64,000 bases of DNA, from contig NZ_JAHSTU010000004.1 of assembly GCF_019145495.1 (NCBI RefSeq), positions 496,001 through 560,000 on the forward strand. Reading direction: 5' to 3'. Source of the stretch: Pseudomonas azerbaijanoccidentalis. GTDB taxonomy: Bacteria; Pseudomonadota; Gammaproteobacteria; Pseudomonadales; Pseudomonadaceae. The position numbers were made by a program, and so were the translations under genes. The notes beneath the pieces were generated by a model. It searched no databases. It saw only the letters and a list, made by a program, of their open reading frames with translations, and was not told the origin of the DNA. Below, piece after piece: positions 43,182 through 51,921 of the stretch; the first letter of the stretch is position 1, and each line of letters begins with the position of its first letter.

Positions 43182-44210
43182 TCACTTTTCTTTGACTGGT
43201 GTGCTGTCTGCCACCTTGAAGCGCAATACGCCAATCAACTGGCCGTCTTCGGTGAGTACCCGGACCTGCCATTTGCCCGCCGGGTTGCCGGGGAAGTTCT
43301 GCTTGTGGGTCCAGGCCCGGTAGCCTTCCTTACGCCCACCGTGGATGTCCAGCGGGATGCGGTCGACCTCTTTGCCGTTGAACTGCCACACATGATAAAT
43401 CCGCTCGTCGAGACCACGCGGGGCGTTGATCGCGGTATAGGCGTACAAGCCACCGCCGCGAATCTGCTCAACGCTGACCTCGTCGAGGCTGGCACCGGGC
43501 GTGCGGTCCTGCATCTGTGTGCTGATGGCCACGTCAGTCATCCACAAGGTCGCCGGCGGCACCCATGAGCGCAGCACCCAGCCAACGCCGCCGATGCCTA
43601 CAGTGATACACAAAATGGCCAGGGCATTGCGCACGGTGCGAATCGGGAAGATCGACGCCAGGCTCGGGAACGACAGCAATACGGCGATCCCCAGCGCCCA
43701 CTTGAAACTTTGTGAGGTGGTCAGGTGCATGATCACCGGCAACGCCGTGAGCAGGGCGGCGAACAGGGTCAGCGTGTGCAAAGCCAGGAACGCCCAGCGC
43801 CGGGGCGCCAGCCATTTGTAGTAGAGCGGGTCGACAATGGAAATCAATGCCGCGATGCCCAAAAGCCCGGTAAAGAACAACTGGCCGCTGTTCCACGTCG
43901 TGGTGATGAAAAAGAACGGCAGGACGAAAAACAGGCTTTCCTGGTGGATCATCTGCGTCGCGTAACGCAGCAGCGGCTGGGGGATTTCCCGTTTGAAGAT
44001 TCGCGTGAACAGCTTCGTCAGGCTGTTTTCCAGCATCAGCCAGATCCAGCTGATCAGCATGATGGTGGTGATCCAGCTCGCCAGGCCCTGCTGGCGGTCG
44101 ACCAGAATGAAGCTGCCGACCCCGGAGACAAAACCACCGAGCGCAATGACCCCGGGGTAGCGCTTCATCAATTCGAGGATGCGCTGTACGAAGAGGGTCA
44201 GGTTCGGCAT
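43182..44210 (-). CDS. DUF5924/DUF2914 membrane protein
   Basis: A 342-residue protein with about seven hydrophobic helices (about 20-225) followed by a soluble C-terminal domain ending VRVLTEDGQLIGVLRFKV, which fits DUF2914. The N-terminal membrane part is the DUF5924 type. The start is set at the ATG 44208-44210 (MPNLTLFVQRILELM); a longer open frame to 44342 reads through repeat-derived sequence. The function is unknown. Its upstream neighbour on the same strand is the M16 peptidase. Confidence 0.78.
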   Translation of the reverse strand: MPNLTLFVQRILELMKRYPGVIALGGFVSGVGSFILVDRQQGLASWITTIMLISWIWLMLENSLTKLFTRIFKREIPQPLLRYATQMIHQESLFFVLPFFFITTTWNSGQLFFTGLLGIAALISIVDPLYYKWLAPRRWAFLALHTLTLFAALLTALPVIMHLTTSQSFKWALGIAVLLSFPSLASIFPIRTVRNALAILCITVGIGGVGWVLRSWVPPATLWMTDVAISTQMQDRTPGASLDEVSVEQIRGGGLYAYTAINAPRGLDERIYHVWQFNGKEVDRIPLDIHGGRKEGYRAWTHKQNFPGNPAGKWQVRVLTEDGQLIGVLRFKVADSTPVKEK

Positions 44211-44297
44211 TCGGCGGTTCACACCAGTCGTAGGAGAAATCCCTGACAGGTTACCGCTGGCGCGTCGGCGTGGCGAGCGCTGCCTCAGGCCACGAAT

Positions 44298-44432
44298 CCC
44301 GTAGCCGCTGCCGAAGGCTGCATTCGGCTGCGAAGTAGCCATGAATTCGTTATCGCAGATTTTTCTCAGAGACCGCGATGCATGGTGTACGACTGCTGCG
44401 CAGCCGAACGCGGGCTGCGCCAGCTGCTACAC
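44298..44432. repeat. Degenerate REP-like segment
   Basis: Two partial copies of the GCTGCCGAAGGCTGC-type repeat (44298-44340 and 44384-44432) with internal hairpins GCAGCCGAACGCGGGCTGC. It is less well conserved than the other elements and lies just before the DUF5924 gene. Confidence 0.55.
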
Positions 44433-45815
44433 GGTTCGTGTTGATCGTCGGTGTAATTGCCATCCCAGCAGGATCAGGACAATCAACCCCATCCCTCCAG
44501 CAATCACCCACAACACCTGATCATCGCTAAGCAGCGGCTTCTCGATCCGCACATACCCCGGCTGCAGGAGCAGTTCGCGCATCGCCTTGTTCGCCTCGGC
44601 GAGGGAGACCGCTTGCAGCTCCTTGGCGGGATTGGCGAAACGGCCGTCCTCGTAGTCGCCCAGCGCGCTCCAGTAGTAATCCGCCAGCGCACTGTTGCCT
44701 TGCACCGCCCAGGCCTGGCGGGCCATGGCGGCCTGTTTGAGGCGGTTGAAGGTCTCGGCGTTCAAGCCGTCCTTGAGCAACTGAGCCTTCAAGTCATCCA
44801 GCACCGTCAGGGCCTCGTCCACGTCGTCGCGGTCAAGGTCGGCATTGAGGCTCATGAAGCCAACGCCACCGAACACCTCACGCTCGGCCCACGGTCCATA
44901 GGACAAACTGTGCGCCAGCCGCAACTGGCGATACAGCGCCCAGTCCAGGTAGTCCTTGAGCAGGTCGAAGGTTACGTCGTGCTGATCTTCCAGCACCGGC
45001 TCCGGCACCAGCCAGTGCAGCTTGGCCCCATCACCCACGAAACCCCGCGTGAGAACGCGCTCGTGAGCGGCGCTGGCCTGAATTTGCGGTAGCGGCGGGT
45101 GGCTGCCGGGTTCGATCGGGACCAACGTGCCGTAGGTGCGTTCCAGATAGGCCGGCAGCAAGCGGTCAAGGTCACCGACCACGATCAGCGTCATGTTGTT
45201 GGGCGCGTACCAATCCTGGCGGACTTTCTCCAGTTGTTCGCGGGTCAATTGATGGACTTCTGCACGCTCGGAGCATTTGAGCCCGAGTTCCACGGCCAAC
45301 TGCTTGCTGGCGGTGTGACCCAGATCCTGACGATCCAGCCAGCGCTGCAAGTGCGTGTAGTGACCGCCGTCTTCGCGCTCGACCACTTGCTTGGCGGCGT
45401 TGATGGCATTGTCGTCAAACCGGGTTTGAGTCAGTAACGCCAAGAGCAAATCGAGGACTTTGCGCTGGTTTTTCGCCGGGGCTTCGATCACGAAGGTGGT
45501 GTCGGCGTTGCTGGTGAAAGCGTTCCATTCGCCACCCAGCGCTTGCATGCGTTCCTCCAGACCGCCTTCGCCGCTGGCGTCGATGCCGCTGAACAGCAGG
45601 TGTTCGAGCAGGTGCGGCAACTCTTTTTCCGCGCAGTTGAAATCGTCGATGCCGACGCCAACCACCAGCCGGATCGCCACATGCCCGCGTTCGGCACCCG
45701 GTTTGAGCAGCAATTGCAGGCCGTTGCGCAGGGTATAACCCTCGACCTGGAAACGATCCAGAGCAAACGAAGGGAGTGAACCGAGCAACAGACAGGCGAA
45801 CAGCAGACAACGCAT
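44427..45815 (-). CDS. M16 family zinc peptidase with C-terminal membrane anchor
   Basis: A 462-residue protein with signal peptide (MRCLLFACLLLGSLPSFA). The inverted zinc motif HxxEH is H68-E71-H72 (LPHLLEHLLFSG), so the N-terminal M16 domain looks active; an M16_C domain follows (VVGDLDRLLPAYLERTYG). The last 25 residues hold one hydrophobic helix (VLWVIAGGMGLIVLILLGW) with a basic tail, so it should be tethered in the inner membrane facing the periplasm. The ATG at 45813-45815 was chosen because the signal peptide starts there. Confidence 0.88.
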   Translation of the reverse strand: MRCLLFACLLLGSLPSFALDRFQVEGYTLRNGLQLLLKPGAERGHVAIRLVVGVGIDDFNCAEKELPHLLEHLLFSGIDASGEGGLEERMQALGGEWNAFTSNADTTFVIEAPAKNQRKVLDLLLALLTQTRFDDNAINAAKQVVEREDGGHYTHLQRWLDRQDLGHTASKQLAVELGLKCSERAEVHQLTREQLEKVRQDWYAPNNMTLIVVGDLDRLLPAYLERTYGTLVPIEPGSHPPLPQIQASAAHERVLTRGFVGDGAKLHWLVPEPVLEDQHDVTFDLLKDYLDWALYRQLRLAHSLSYGPWAEREVFGGVGFMSLNADLDRDDVDEALTVLDDLKAQLLKDGLNAETFNRLKQAAMARQAWAVQGNSALADYYWSALGDYEDGRFANPAKELQAVSLAEANKAMRELLLQPGYVRIEKPLLSDDQVLWVIAGGMGLIVLILLGWQLHRRSTRTV

Positions 45816-45871
45816 AACGAGCTTCCATACGGCTAGCGTGAGTTCAACAGACTTCGGGCCACGGTGGACGT

Positions 45872-47530
45872 TCAGGGAGAATGCGTGATGTCCGTTAAAT
45901 CGTCGACCACCAGCGCGCCGGTATCGGATGTTTCCAGCACCACGTAGGCGCTGCTGCAAAACAGCGAATTCAGACGCTTCATGTCGGCAATCAACTCCAG
46001 GTGCAACGAACTGGTTTCGATACTCTGCACGATCTTACGTTGCAAACGGCTGACATGAGCGTGGGCCAAACGCCGTTCCTGCGCGCGAAAGCGACGTTTC
46101 TCACGGACCAATTGGCGGGCGCTTTCCGGGTCCGCACTGAGGAATACCGACAAGCCCAGGCGCAGGTTGGCAATCAATTGGCTGTGCAATCCCGCCAGCT
46201 CTTCCAGGCCGACTTCGGAAAACGACCGGCGTTGCGAGGTTTTCTGCTGCTGGACCTTGCGCAGCATGCGTTCGATGAGGTCGCTGGCGAGTTTCAGGTT
46301 GATCGCCAGTTCGATGATTTCCGCCCAGCGTCGGCTGTCCTGATCGCTGAGGTCTTCGCGGGGCATTTGCGCCAGATAGAGCTTGATCGCGCTGTAGAGC
46401 GACTCCACGTCTTCCGCCAGGCGACGCACTTCTTGGGTCACGGCGGTTTGCTTGCCATGCAACACGTCGAGCATGGCTTCGAGCATGTTGTCGATCAGGT
46501 CGCCCATGCGCAGGGTTTCCCGCGCCGCATTGGCCAACGCCAGGCTGGGAGTGGCCAATGCCGTGGGGTCCAGGTGCCGGGGTTTGGCGGTGCCGTTGGC
46601 TTGCGGACGCTCCGGCAACACCCAGGCACAGAACCTGGCCATCGGCCCGACGGTGGGCAACAGGATCAGGCAGCGCGCCGTGTTGTAGAGCAAGTGGAAG
46701 CCAATGACCATTTCCTGAGGGCTGAAGTCCAGGCCGTCGAGCCAGTGCACCAGGGGGTCGAGCACTGGAATGATCAGCACCAGGCCAATCAGTTTGTACA
46801 GCAGGCTGCCCAATGCGACCTGGCGCCCGGCGGCGTTCTGCATGCTGGTGCTGAGGAACGCCAGGATACCGCTGCCGATGTTGGCGCCGATCACCAGGCC
46901 GATGGCCACGGGCAGGCTGATCACGCTGGCGCCGGCCAGGGTCGCGGTCAGCAGGACTGCCGCGAGGCTGGAGTAGGAAATCATCGCGAACAGCGCACCG
47001 ACCAGGGCGTCGAGCAGGATGTCGCCGGTCAGCGAAGCGAAAATCACCTTCACGCCTTGAGCGTGAGTGATCGGCGTCGCCGCCTCAACGATCAATTGCA
47101 AAGCGAGAATGATCAAGCCCAGACCGATCGCGACGCGGCCCATCTGGCCCAGTCGGGTCTGTTTGCGCGAGAGAAAGAAAATCACCCCGAGGAAAATCAG
47201 CAACGGCGACAACCAGGACAGGTCGAAGGTCAGCACCCGCGCCATCAGCGCTGTACCGACATCCGCGCCGAGCATGGTCGCCAGCGCCGGTGTCAGCGCC
47301 ATCAGGCCCTGACCGACAAATGACGTGACCAGCATGGCGGTGGCGTTGCTGCTCTGCACCATCGCGGTCACGACGATGCCGGAAATGAACGCCAGCCAGC
47401 GTTTGGACATGTTCTGGCCAATGACGTGGCGCAAGTTGGAGCCGTACACCCGCAGGATGCCGGTTCGGACGATGTGCGTGCCCCAGATCAACAAGGCCAC
47501 GGCGGAAAGCAGATTGAGCAGGGTGAGCAT
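45872..47530 (-). CDS. Na/Pi cotransporter family protein with PhoU-like C-terminus
   Basis: A 552-residue protein. The membrane part (about 1-320) has the two inverted family motifs, QSSNATAMLVTSFVGQGL and SYSSLAAVLLTATL, typical of NptA/PNaS sodium:phosphate symporters. The C-terminal cytoplasmic part (about 345-540) is helical and PhoU-like (AARETLRMGDLIDNMLEAML). The start at 47528-47530 (MLTLLNLLSAVALLIWG) was chosen over an upstream frame that lacks homology. Transport of phosphate is inferred from the family. Confidence 0.88.
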   Translation of the reverse strand: MLTLLNLLSAVALLIWGTHIVRTGILRVYGSNLRHVIGQNMSKRWLAFISGIVVTAMVQSSNATAMLVTSFVGQGLMALTPALATMLGADVGTALMARVLTFDLSWLSPLLIFLGVIFFLSRKQTRLGQMGRVAIGLGLIILALQLIVEAATPITHAQGVKVIFASLTGDILLDALVGALFAMISYSSLAAVLLTATLAGASVISLPVAIGLVIGANIGSGILAFLSTSMQNAAGRQVALGSLLYKLIGLVLIIPVLDPLVHWLDGLDFSPQEMVIGFHLLYNTARCLILLPTVGPMARFCAWVLPERPQANGTAKPRHLDPTALATPSLALANAARETLRMGDLIDNMLEAMLDVLHGKQTAVTQEVRRLAEDVESLYSAIKLYLAQMPREDLSDQDSRRWAEIIELAINLKLASDLIERMLRKVQQQKTSQRRSFSEVGLEELAGLHSQLIANLRLGLSVFLSADPESARQLVREKRRFRAQERRLAHAHVSRLQRKIVQSIETSSLHLELIADMKRLNSLFCSSAYVVLETSDTGALVVDDLTDITHSP

Positions 47531-47698
47531 ACAGACCCCCTGTGGTGTAGCGCCCCAAAGGGGCAAATTGGCGGTGCCGCGCGACGATCTACGTTCTGTA
47601 CTTAAGCTGTAGTTGGCTAACGGTCTGGGCGCCAGCATCGCATAGCTAAAGAGGTGATTGAAACAAAACTGTCATGAAAACAGGTTTCTGCAGACATG

Positions 47699-47724
47699 AA
47701 AAAGGGGACCCCAAGATCCCCTTT
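47699..47724 (-). terminator. Terminator after terC
   Basis: Arms AAAGGGGA (47701-47708) and TCCCCTTT (47717-47724). Read on the minus strand the stem is followed by a run of T (the A tract at 47699-47703), as expected for the gene at 47780-48547. Confidence 0.75.
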
Positions 47725-47736
47725 GACTTCATCATC

Positions 47737-47772
47737 TGTAGCAGCTGCCGCAGGCTGCGTTCGGCTGCTACA
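47737..47772. repeat. Short REP hairpin
   Basis: TGTAGCAGCTGCCGCAGGC and the inverted GCTGCTACA bracket a short stem. It is a compact form of the REP family and lies just after the terC stop. Confidence 0.7.
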
Positions 47773-47779
47773 AGAGCGG

Positions 47780-48547
47780 TTACTGGCCCGGAATGTCCTT
47801 GCGCAGTTTCACCGGGTCCTGCTGTTTGCGTTTTTTCGCAATCGCGGTGCGCATCTTGATGTTGATCGCTTCCACTGCCAGCGAGAACGCCATGGCGAAG
47901 TAGACGTAGCCTTTCGGTACGTGCACGTCCAGGGATTCGGCAATCAGCACGGTACCGACCACCAACAGGAACGACAGCGCCAGCATCTTCAGCGACGGGT
48001 GCTTGTCAATGAAGGCGCTGATGGTGCCCGCGGCCAGCATCATCACCAGAACGGCCACGACAATCGCCGCCACCATGACCGGTACATGGGACACCATGCC
48101 GACCGCGGTGATCACCGAGTCCAGCGAGAACACGATGTCGATGATCGCGATCTGGATGATGGTGTACAGGAAGTTGCCGCCCTTGCCCGAAGGTTCTTCG
48201 TTGCTTTCGTCTTCACCTTCCAGTGCGTGGTACATCTCTTGCGAGCTCTTCCACAGCAGGAACAGACCACCGAAGAACAGAATCAGGTCACGCCCGGAAA
48301 TACCCTGACCGAACACTTCGAACAGATCGGCGGTGAGGCGCATGACCCACGTGATGGACAGCAGCAACAGGATTCGCGTGATCATGGCCAGCGCCAGACC
48401 GAAAATCCGGGTGCGCGCCTGCATGTGCTTGGGCATGCGGCTGACCAGGATCGAAATCATGATGATGTTATCGATACCCAGGACGATTTCCAGGGCGGTC
48501 AGGGTGAAGAAGGCAACCCAGATTTCAGGGTTGGTCAGCCATTCCAT
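47780..48547 (-). CDS. TerC family membrane protein
   Basis: A 255-residue protein with about seven hydrophobic helices. The family's acidic membrane motifs are visible as ALEIVLGIDNIIMISIL (about 18-34) and IAIIDIVFSLDSVITAVG (about 132-149). TerC proteins have been tied to tellurite resistance and, more recently, to Mn or Ca export or loading of secreted metalloproteins; the substrate here is unknown. It is followed by a terminator. Confidence 0.88.
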   Translation of the reverse strand: MEWLTNPEIWVAFFTLTALEIVLGIDNIIMISILVSRMPKHMQARTRIFGLALAMITRILLLLSITWVMRLTADLFEVFGQGISGRDLILFFGGLFLLWKSSQEMYHALEGEDESNEEPSGKGGNFLYTIIQIAIIDIVFSLDSVITAVGMVSHVPVMVAAIVVAVLVMMLAAGTISAFIDKHPSLKMLALSFLLVVGTVLIAESLDVHVPKGYVYFAMAFSLAVEAINIKMRTAIAKKRKQQDPVKLRKDIPGQ

Positions 48548-48632
48548 GTGTATTCCTTTGAGCGATTGTTAAACCACAACGGGCCCGGACTTCAAACAGC
48601 GAAGCCTGGACCCGGAGCGGTGAGTCTTGGGC

Positions 48633-49940
48633 TTATAGAGTGCTGAACAGCGGAAAAATCCCCATCAGCAATGCAGCAACCAGTATGCACATGCACACCA
48701 GCACTGCCCACTTGAGGGTGAAGCGCTGGTGATCACCAAAATCGATCCCGGCCAGGGCCACCAACAGGTAAGTCGATGGTACCAGCGGGCTCAACAAGTG
48801 GACGGGCTGACCGACGATCGAGGCACGTGCCATTTCCACCGCGGTTATACCGTAATGGCTGGCGGCTTCGGCAAGTACCGGTAACACGCCGTAATAAAAT
48901 GCATCGTTCGACATGAAGAAGGTGAACGGCATGCTTACCAGTGCCGTGATCACGGCCAGGTACGGGCCGAGGAAATCCGGAATCACCGACAGCAGGCTTT
49001 TCGACATCGCATCGACCATACCGGTGCCCGACAGGATACCGGTGAAGATACCGGCGGCAAAGATCAGCCCGACCACTGCCAGCACGCTACCGGCGTGGGC
49101 CGCCACGCGATCCTTCTGCTGTTGCAGGCAAGGATAGTTGACGATCATCGCGATACTGAACGCCACCATGAACAGCACCGGCAGCGGCAACAGGCCGGCG
49201 ATCAGGGTGCACATCAGGCCCAGGGTCAGGGCGCCGTTGAACCAGATCAGCTTCGGACGACGGGCATCCGGGAACTGCGAGACGCTGATTTCGCTGTGGT
49301 CGATCTCTTCGCCCACCAGGTGCAGCTCACCCAGACGCGCACGCTCACGTTTACCGTAGAAATAGGCGATGGCCAGGATCGCCACCACACCGGCCGCCAT
49401 GGCCGGAATCATCGGTACGAAGATCGCCGAGGGGTCCACGTGCAGCGCACTGGCGGCACGGGCGGTCGGGCCACCCCATGGGGTCATGTTCATCACGCCA
49501 CCGGCGAGAATGATCAGACCGGCCATGATCCGCGGGCTCATGCCGATGCGGCTGTAGAGCGGCAGCATGGCGGCTACGCAGATCATGTAAGTGGTCGCGC
49601 CGTCACCATCGAGGGAAACGACGAGCGCCAGTACGGCGGTGCCGACCGAAACTTTCAACGGGTCGCCCTTGACCATTTTGAGAATCTTGCGCACGGCCGG
49701 GTCGAACAGGCCGGAGTCGATCATCAGGGCGAAGTACAGAATCGCGAACATCAACATCACGCCGGTCGGCGCGAGTTTAGTGATGCCTTCGAGCATCATC
49801 GGGCCGATTTTCGGACCGAAACCGCCGAACAGGGCGAAGACGATTGGAATGATGATCAGGGCGATCAGCGCGGACAGGCGCTTGGTCATGATCAGGAACA
49901 TGAACGTGATGACCATGGCGAAGCCAAGGAAAGTCAGCAT
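48633..49940 (-). CDS. CitMHS family citrate transporter
   Basis: A 435-residue carrier with about twelve hydrophobic helices. Family motifs include LVVSLDGDGATTYMICVAAMLPLY (about 108-131) and MNMTPWGGPTARAASAL. The CitMHS family takes up citrate as a metal complex (Mg or Ca). P. aeruginosa PA5476 (citA) is the likely orthologue from the order of neighbours. No two-component citrate regulator lies next to it in this window. Confidence 0.9.
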   Translation of the reverse strand: MLTFLGFAMVITFMFLIMTKRLSALIALIIIPIVFALFGGFGPKIGPMMLEGITKLAPTGVMLMFAILYFALMIDSGLFDPAVRKILKMVKGDPLKVSVGTAVLALVVSLDGDGATTYMICVAAMLPLYSRIGMSPRIMAGLIILAGGVMNMTPWGGPTARAASALHVDPSAIFVPMIPAMAAGVVAILAIAYFYGKRERARLGELHLVGEEIDHSEISVSQFPDARRPKLIWFNGALTLGLMCTLIAGLLPLPVLFMVAFSIAMIVNYPCLQQQKDRVAAHAGSVLAVVGLIFAAGIFTGILSGTGMVDAMSKSLLSVIPDFLGPYLAVITALVSMPFTFFMSNDAFYYGVLPVLAEAASHYGITAVEMARASIVGQPVHLLSPLVPSTYLLVALAGIDFGDHQRFTLKWAVLVCMCILVAALLMGIFPLFSTL

Positions 49941-50364
49941 GGGAATACTCCAGGCGTAGCGCGGCTAGGGAATGAGCGGATCGGCGATCAGCGCAGAACG
50001 GGAAGCACGAGACGTACGGGCGGAGTTGCAGCGAAACGGCGGATAGAAGAGGACATCAGAATCACCATTGTTGTTGTTAAATGGGCTGTGCGAGCGATAA
50101 AACGCTGGCATTGGCCGACCGGTCTGTTGCCGGTAGTGGGGCGATCCTAATCGGGGAAGCTTTCAGCCAGCTTTCGCCGATGAAAGCATTGACCGGATGT
50201 GCAACCGGTCGTCGGAGCAACTTGATGCCTTCGCGCACATTGCGCCACGAAACACACCTGTAGGAGCTGCCGAAGGCTGCGATCTTTTGATTTTTGAAAG
50301 CAAGATCAAAAGATCGCAGCCTTCGGTGGCTCCTACAGAGGCATACGGATCAGGAGGAATCAGC
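49941..50364. other. Intergenic region upstream of the citrate transporter
   Basis: This is 424 bp with no supported gene. It holds the promoter region of the minus-strand transporter on the left and a REPIN at 50260-50337 on the right. No clear operator was recognised. Confidence 0.6.
50260..50337. repeat. REPIN (CTTCGG variant)
   Basis: Arms GTAGGAGCTGCCGAAGGCTG (from 50260) and AAAGATCGCAGCCTTCGGTG (ending in TCCTACA at 50337). The centre is CTTCGG where other copies have CTGCGG. Confidence 0.85.
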
Positions 50365-50766
50365 ATGGCCAAAATCCATACAGGCGGTTGCCACTGCGGC
50401 CAACTGCGCTATCAATTCAGCGGGCCGCTGCACGATATCGCCCACTGCCATTGTTCGATTTGCCGACGGGTCAGCGGCGGTATCGTGACCACTTGGATCA
50501 CCGTACCCGCCTCGGCCTTTCAATGGCTGGCCGGGACACCAGCGCAGTACGACTCGTCAGCCACCTGCGCACGCTATTTCTGCGGCCGCTGTGGCGCGCA
50601 ACTAGCGCTGATAACGCACCTGAGCCCAGAAAGCATCGACGTGACCATTGCCACCCTCGACCATCCCGAGCTGGCGCCGGCCGAGCGGCACATCTGGATC
50701 GACAGCCGCTTGCCGTGGTTGCACCTGGATGAGCATCTGCCCAGCGAGCCGGAAGAAACCCTCTGA
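50365..50766 (+). CDS. GFA family zinc protein
   Basis: A 133-residue protein of the glutathione-dependent formaldehyde-activating (GFA/CENP-V) fold. Zinc-binding Cys residues are in place: C9 and C11 (GGCHCG), C28, C30 and C33 (HCHCSIC) and C73, C76 (FCGRCG). Most family members have no proven substrate; formaldehyde-glutathione activity is known only for a few. The ATG at 50365 has AGGAGGA upstream. It is convergent with the next gene, whose stop abuts this one. Confidence 0.86.
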   Translation: MAKIHTGGCHCGQLRYQFSGPLHDIAHCHCSICRRVSGGIVTTWITVPASAFQWLAGTPAQYDSSATCARYFCGRCGAQLALITHLSPESIDVTIATLDHPELAPAERHIWIDSRLPWLHLDEHLPSEPEETL

Positions 50767-51093
50767 TCAAAAAACAGACAGGTTTAGCGGGCGGACCGCC
50801 CCCATCCAGATCGCATGCTCGGTGTGGTCGAGCAAATCATCGCCGGTGTCCGGGTGCAGGAACACTACCAATCCCTTGCGGTTGAGCGCCAGCCACGGCA
50901 GCACCTCGCCGATCAACTCTGGTCCGAACGCCAGTTGGCAGCTCCAGTCCGGATGCGGCCCAACCGCACGCTCGTGGACGCGGCCCATCTTCAGCGCGAA
51001 CAACTGCGCCGCTCGTTCACACAAGTCCCGCGCCTGATCGATGGTGCCGGCGTCGAAATACACATGGGCGTGATAACCCTTGATCCGTTGCAT
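50767..51093 (-). CDS. DOPA 4,5-dioxygenase family protein
   Basis: A 108-residue protein beginning MQRIKGYHAHVYFDAGT. Conserved His residues lie in GYHAHVYF, VGPHPDWSCQ and FLHPDTGDDLLDHTEHAIW, as in the PF08883 family related to fungal DOPA dioxygenase. The bacterial role is unclear. The ATG at 51091-51093 with a GAGGGA site upstream sets the start. It is divergent from the next gene (84 bp gap). Confidence 0.82.
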   Translation of the reverse strand: MQRIKGYHAHVYFDAGTIDQARDLCERAAQLFALKMGRVHERAVGPHPDWSCQLAFGPELIGEVLPWLALNRKGLVVFLHPDTGDDLLDHTEHAIWMGAVRPLNLSVF

Positions 51094-51177
51094 GTGAATC
51101 CCTCTAAAACTCAGTCGAACCCTTGTCGCGCCATGCATGTCACACGCCATATACGCAGGAAACAAGGGAGTTCAGCC

Positions 51178-51837
51178 ATGAAAAACGCCGAAACGCCGGT
51201 GGTGAAAGTGGTGCTTTATGGTGCCATGAGTAGCCTGGGCAGTGCGCTGATGGCTGAAATGCTTCGGCGCCAACATGAAGTGATCGCCATTCTTGACGAT
51301 CTGACGGCGCTGGCACCGCGTCCGGGTTTACGCGCCAAGACCGGGGACCTGTTCGATGCAGAACGGGTGAAGCAAAGCGTCGCCGGCAGTTCGACGGTTA
51401 TCTGTTTATTGGACGCACCAGGCCTGCCGTTCAACAGTGAATACGTGGAAAAAACTATCGTGCCGGGACCGGTCGAACAGGTGTTGGCGGTAGATGCGCT
51501 GATCGATGGCATGCAGGCAGCGAACATCAGCCGATTGTTTCTGGTGGGGGATTTCGACGTGCTGGACGACCCGGAAACCGAGGACAGCCTGCAACGCCAT
51601 GCTGCCGAGGAAATCCGCGAAGCGCTGCAAAGCAGTGCCTTGCATTGGACGATGGTGAATGCACCGCGCGGAGTGGCGGGTCTGACCATTGAGCACTTCA
51701 GCCAGGTCGCCGGCAATCTGGAACCGGGACTGGCCGAACCGCTCGAACGACTGGCCCGCACCGCTACGGGTATCGCCGATGAAATGCACCTGAATTTGCA
51801 CATCGGCGAGCACGTCAATTTCATCGCGACTTCATAG
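51178..51837 (+). CDS. NAD(P)-binding Rossmann-fold protein
   Basis: A 219-residue protein of the NmrA/SDR-like class. The N-terminal beta-alpha-beta has VVLYGAMSSLGSALMAEML, an altered form of the usual GATGxxG loop, and TGDLFDAERVKQSVAG follows. It lacks an obvious YxxxK pair, so it may be a sensor or an atypical reductase. AAGGGAG precedes the ATG at 51178. Function and partner are unknown. Confidence 0.72.
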   Translation: MKNAETPVVKVVLYGAMSSLGSALMAEMLRRQHEVIAILDDLTALAPRPGLRAKTGDLFDAERVKQSVAGSSTVICLLDAPGLPFNSEYVEKTIVPGPVEQVLAVDALIDGMQAANISRLFLVGDFDVLDDPETEDSLQRHAAEEIREALQSSALHWTMVNAPRGVAGLTIEHFSQVAGNLEPGLAEPLERLARTATGIADEMHLNLHIGEHVNFIATS

Positions 51838-51842
51838 CATTT

Positions 51843-51916
51843 AAAAGATCGCAGCCTGCGGCAGCTCCTACATGGAATGCGTACCCCTGTAGGAGCTGCC
51901 GCAGGCTGCGATCTTT
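51843..51916. repeat. REPIN between convergent genes
   Basis: Arms AAAAGATCGCAGCCTGCGGC and GCCGCAGGCTGCGATCTTT form an almost perfect inverted pair around a 15-20 nt spacer with GGAGCTGC arms. Confidence 0.88.
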
Positions 51917-51921
51917 GATTT

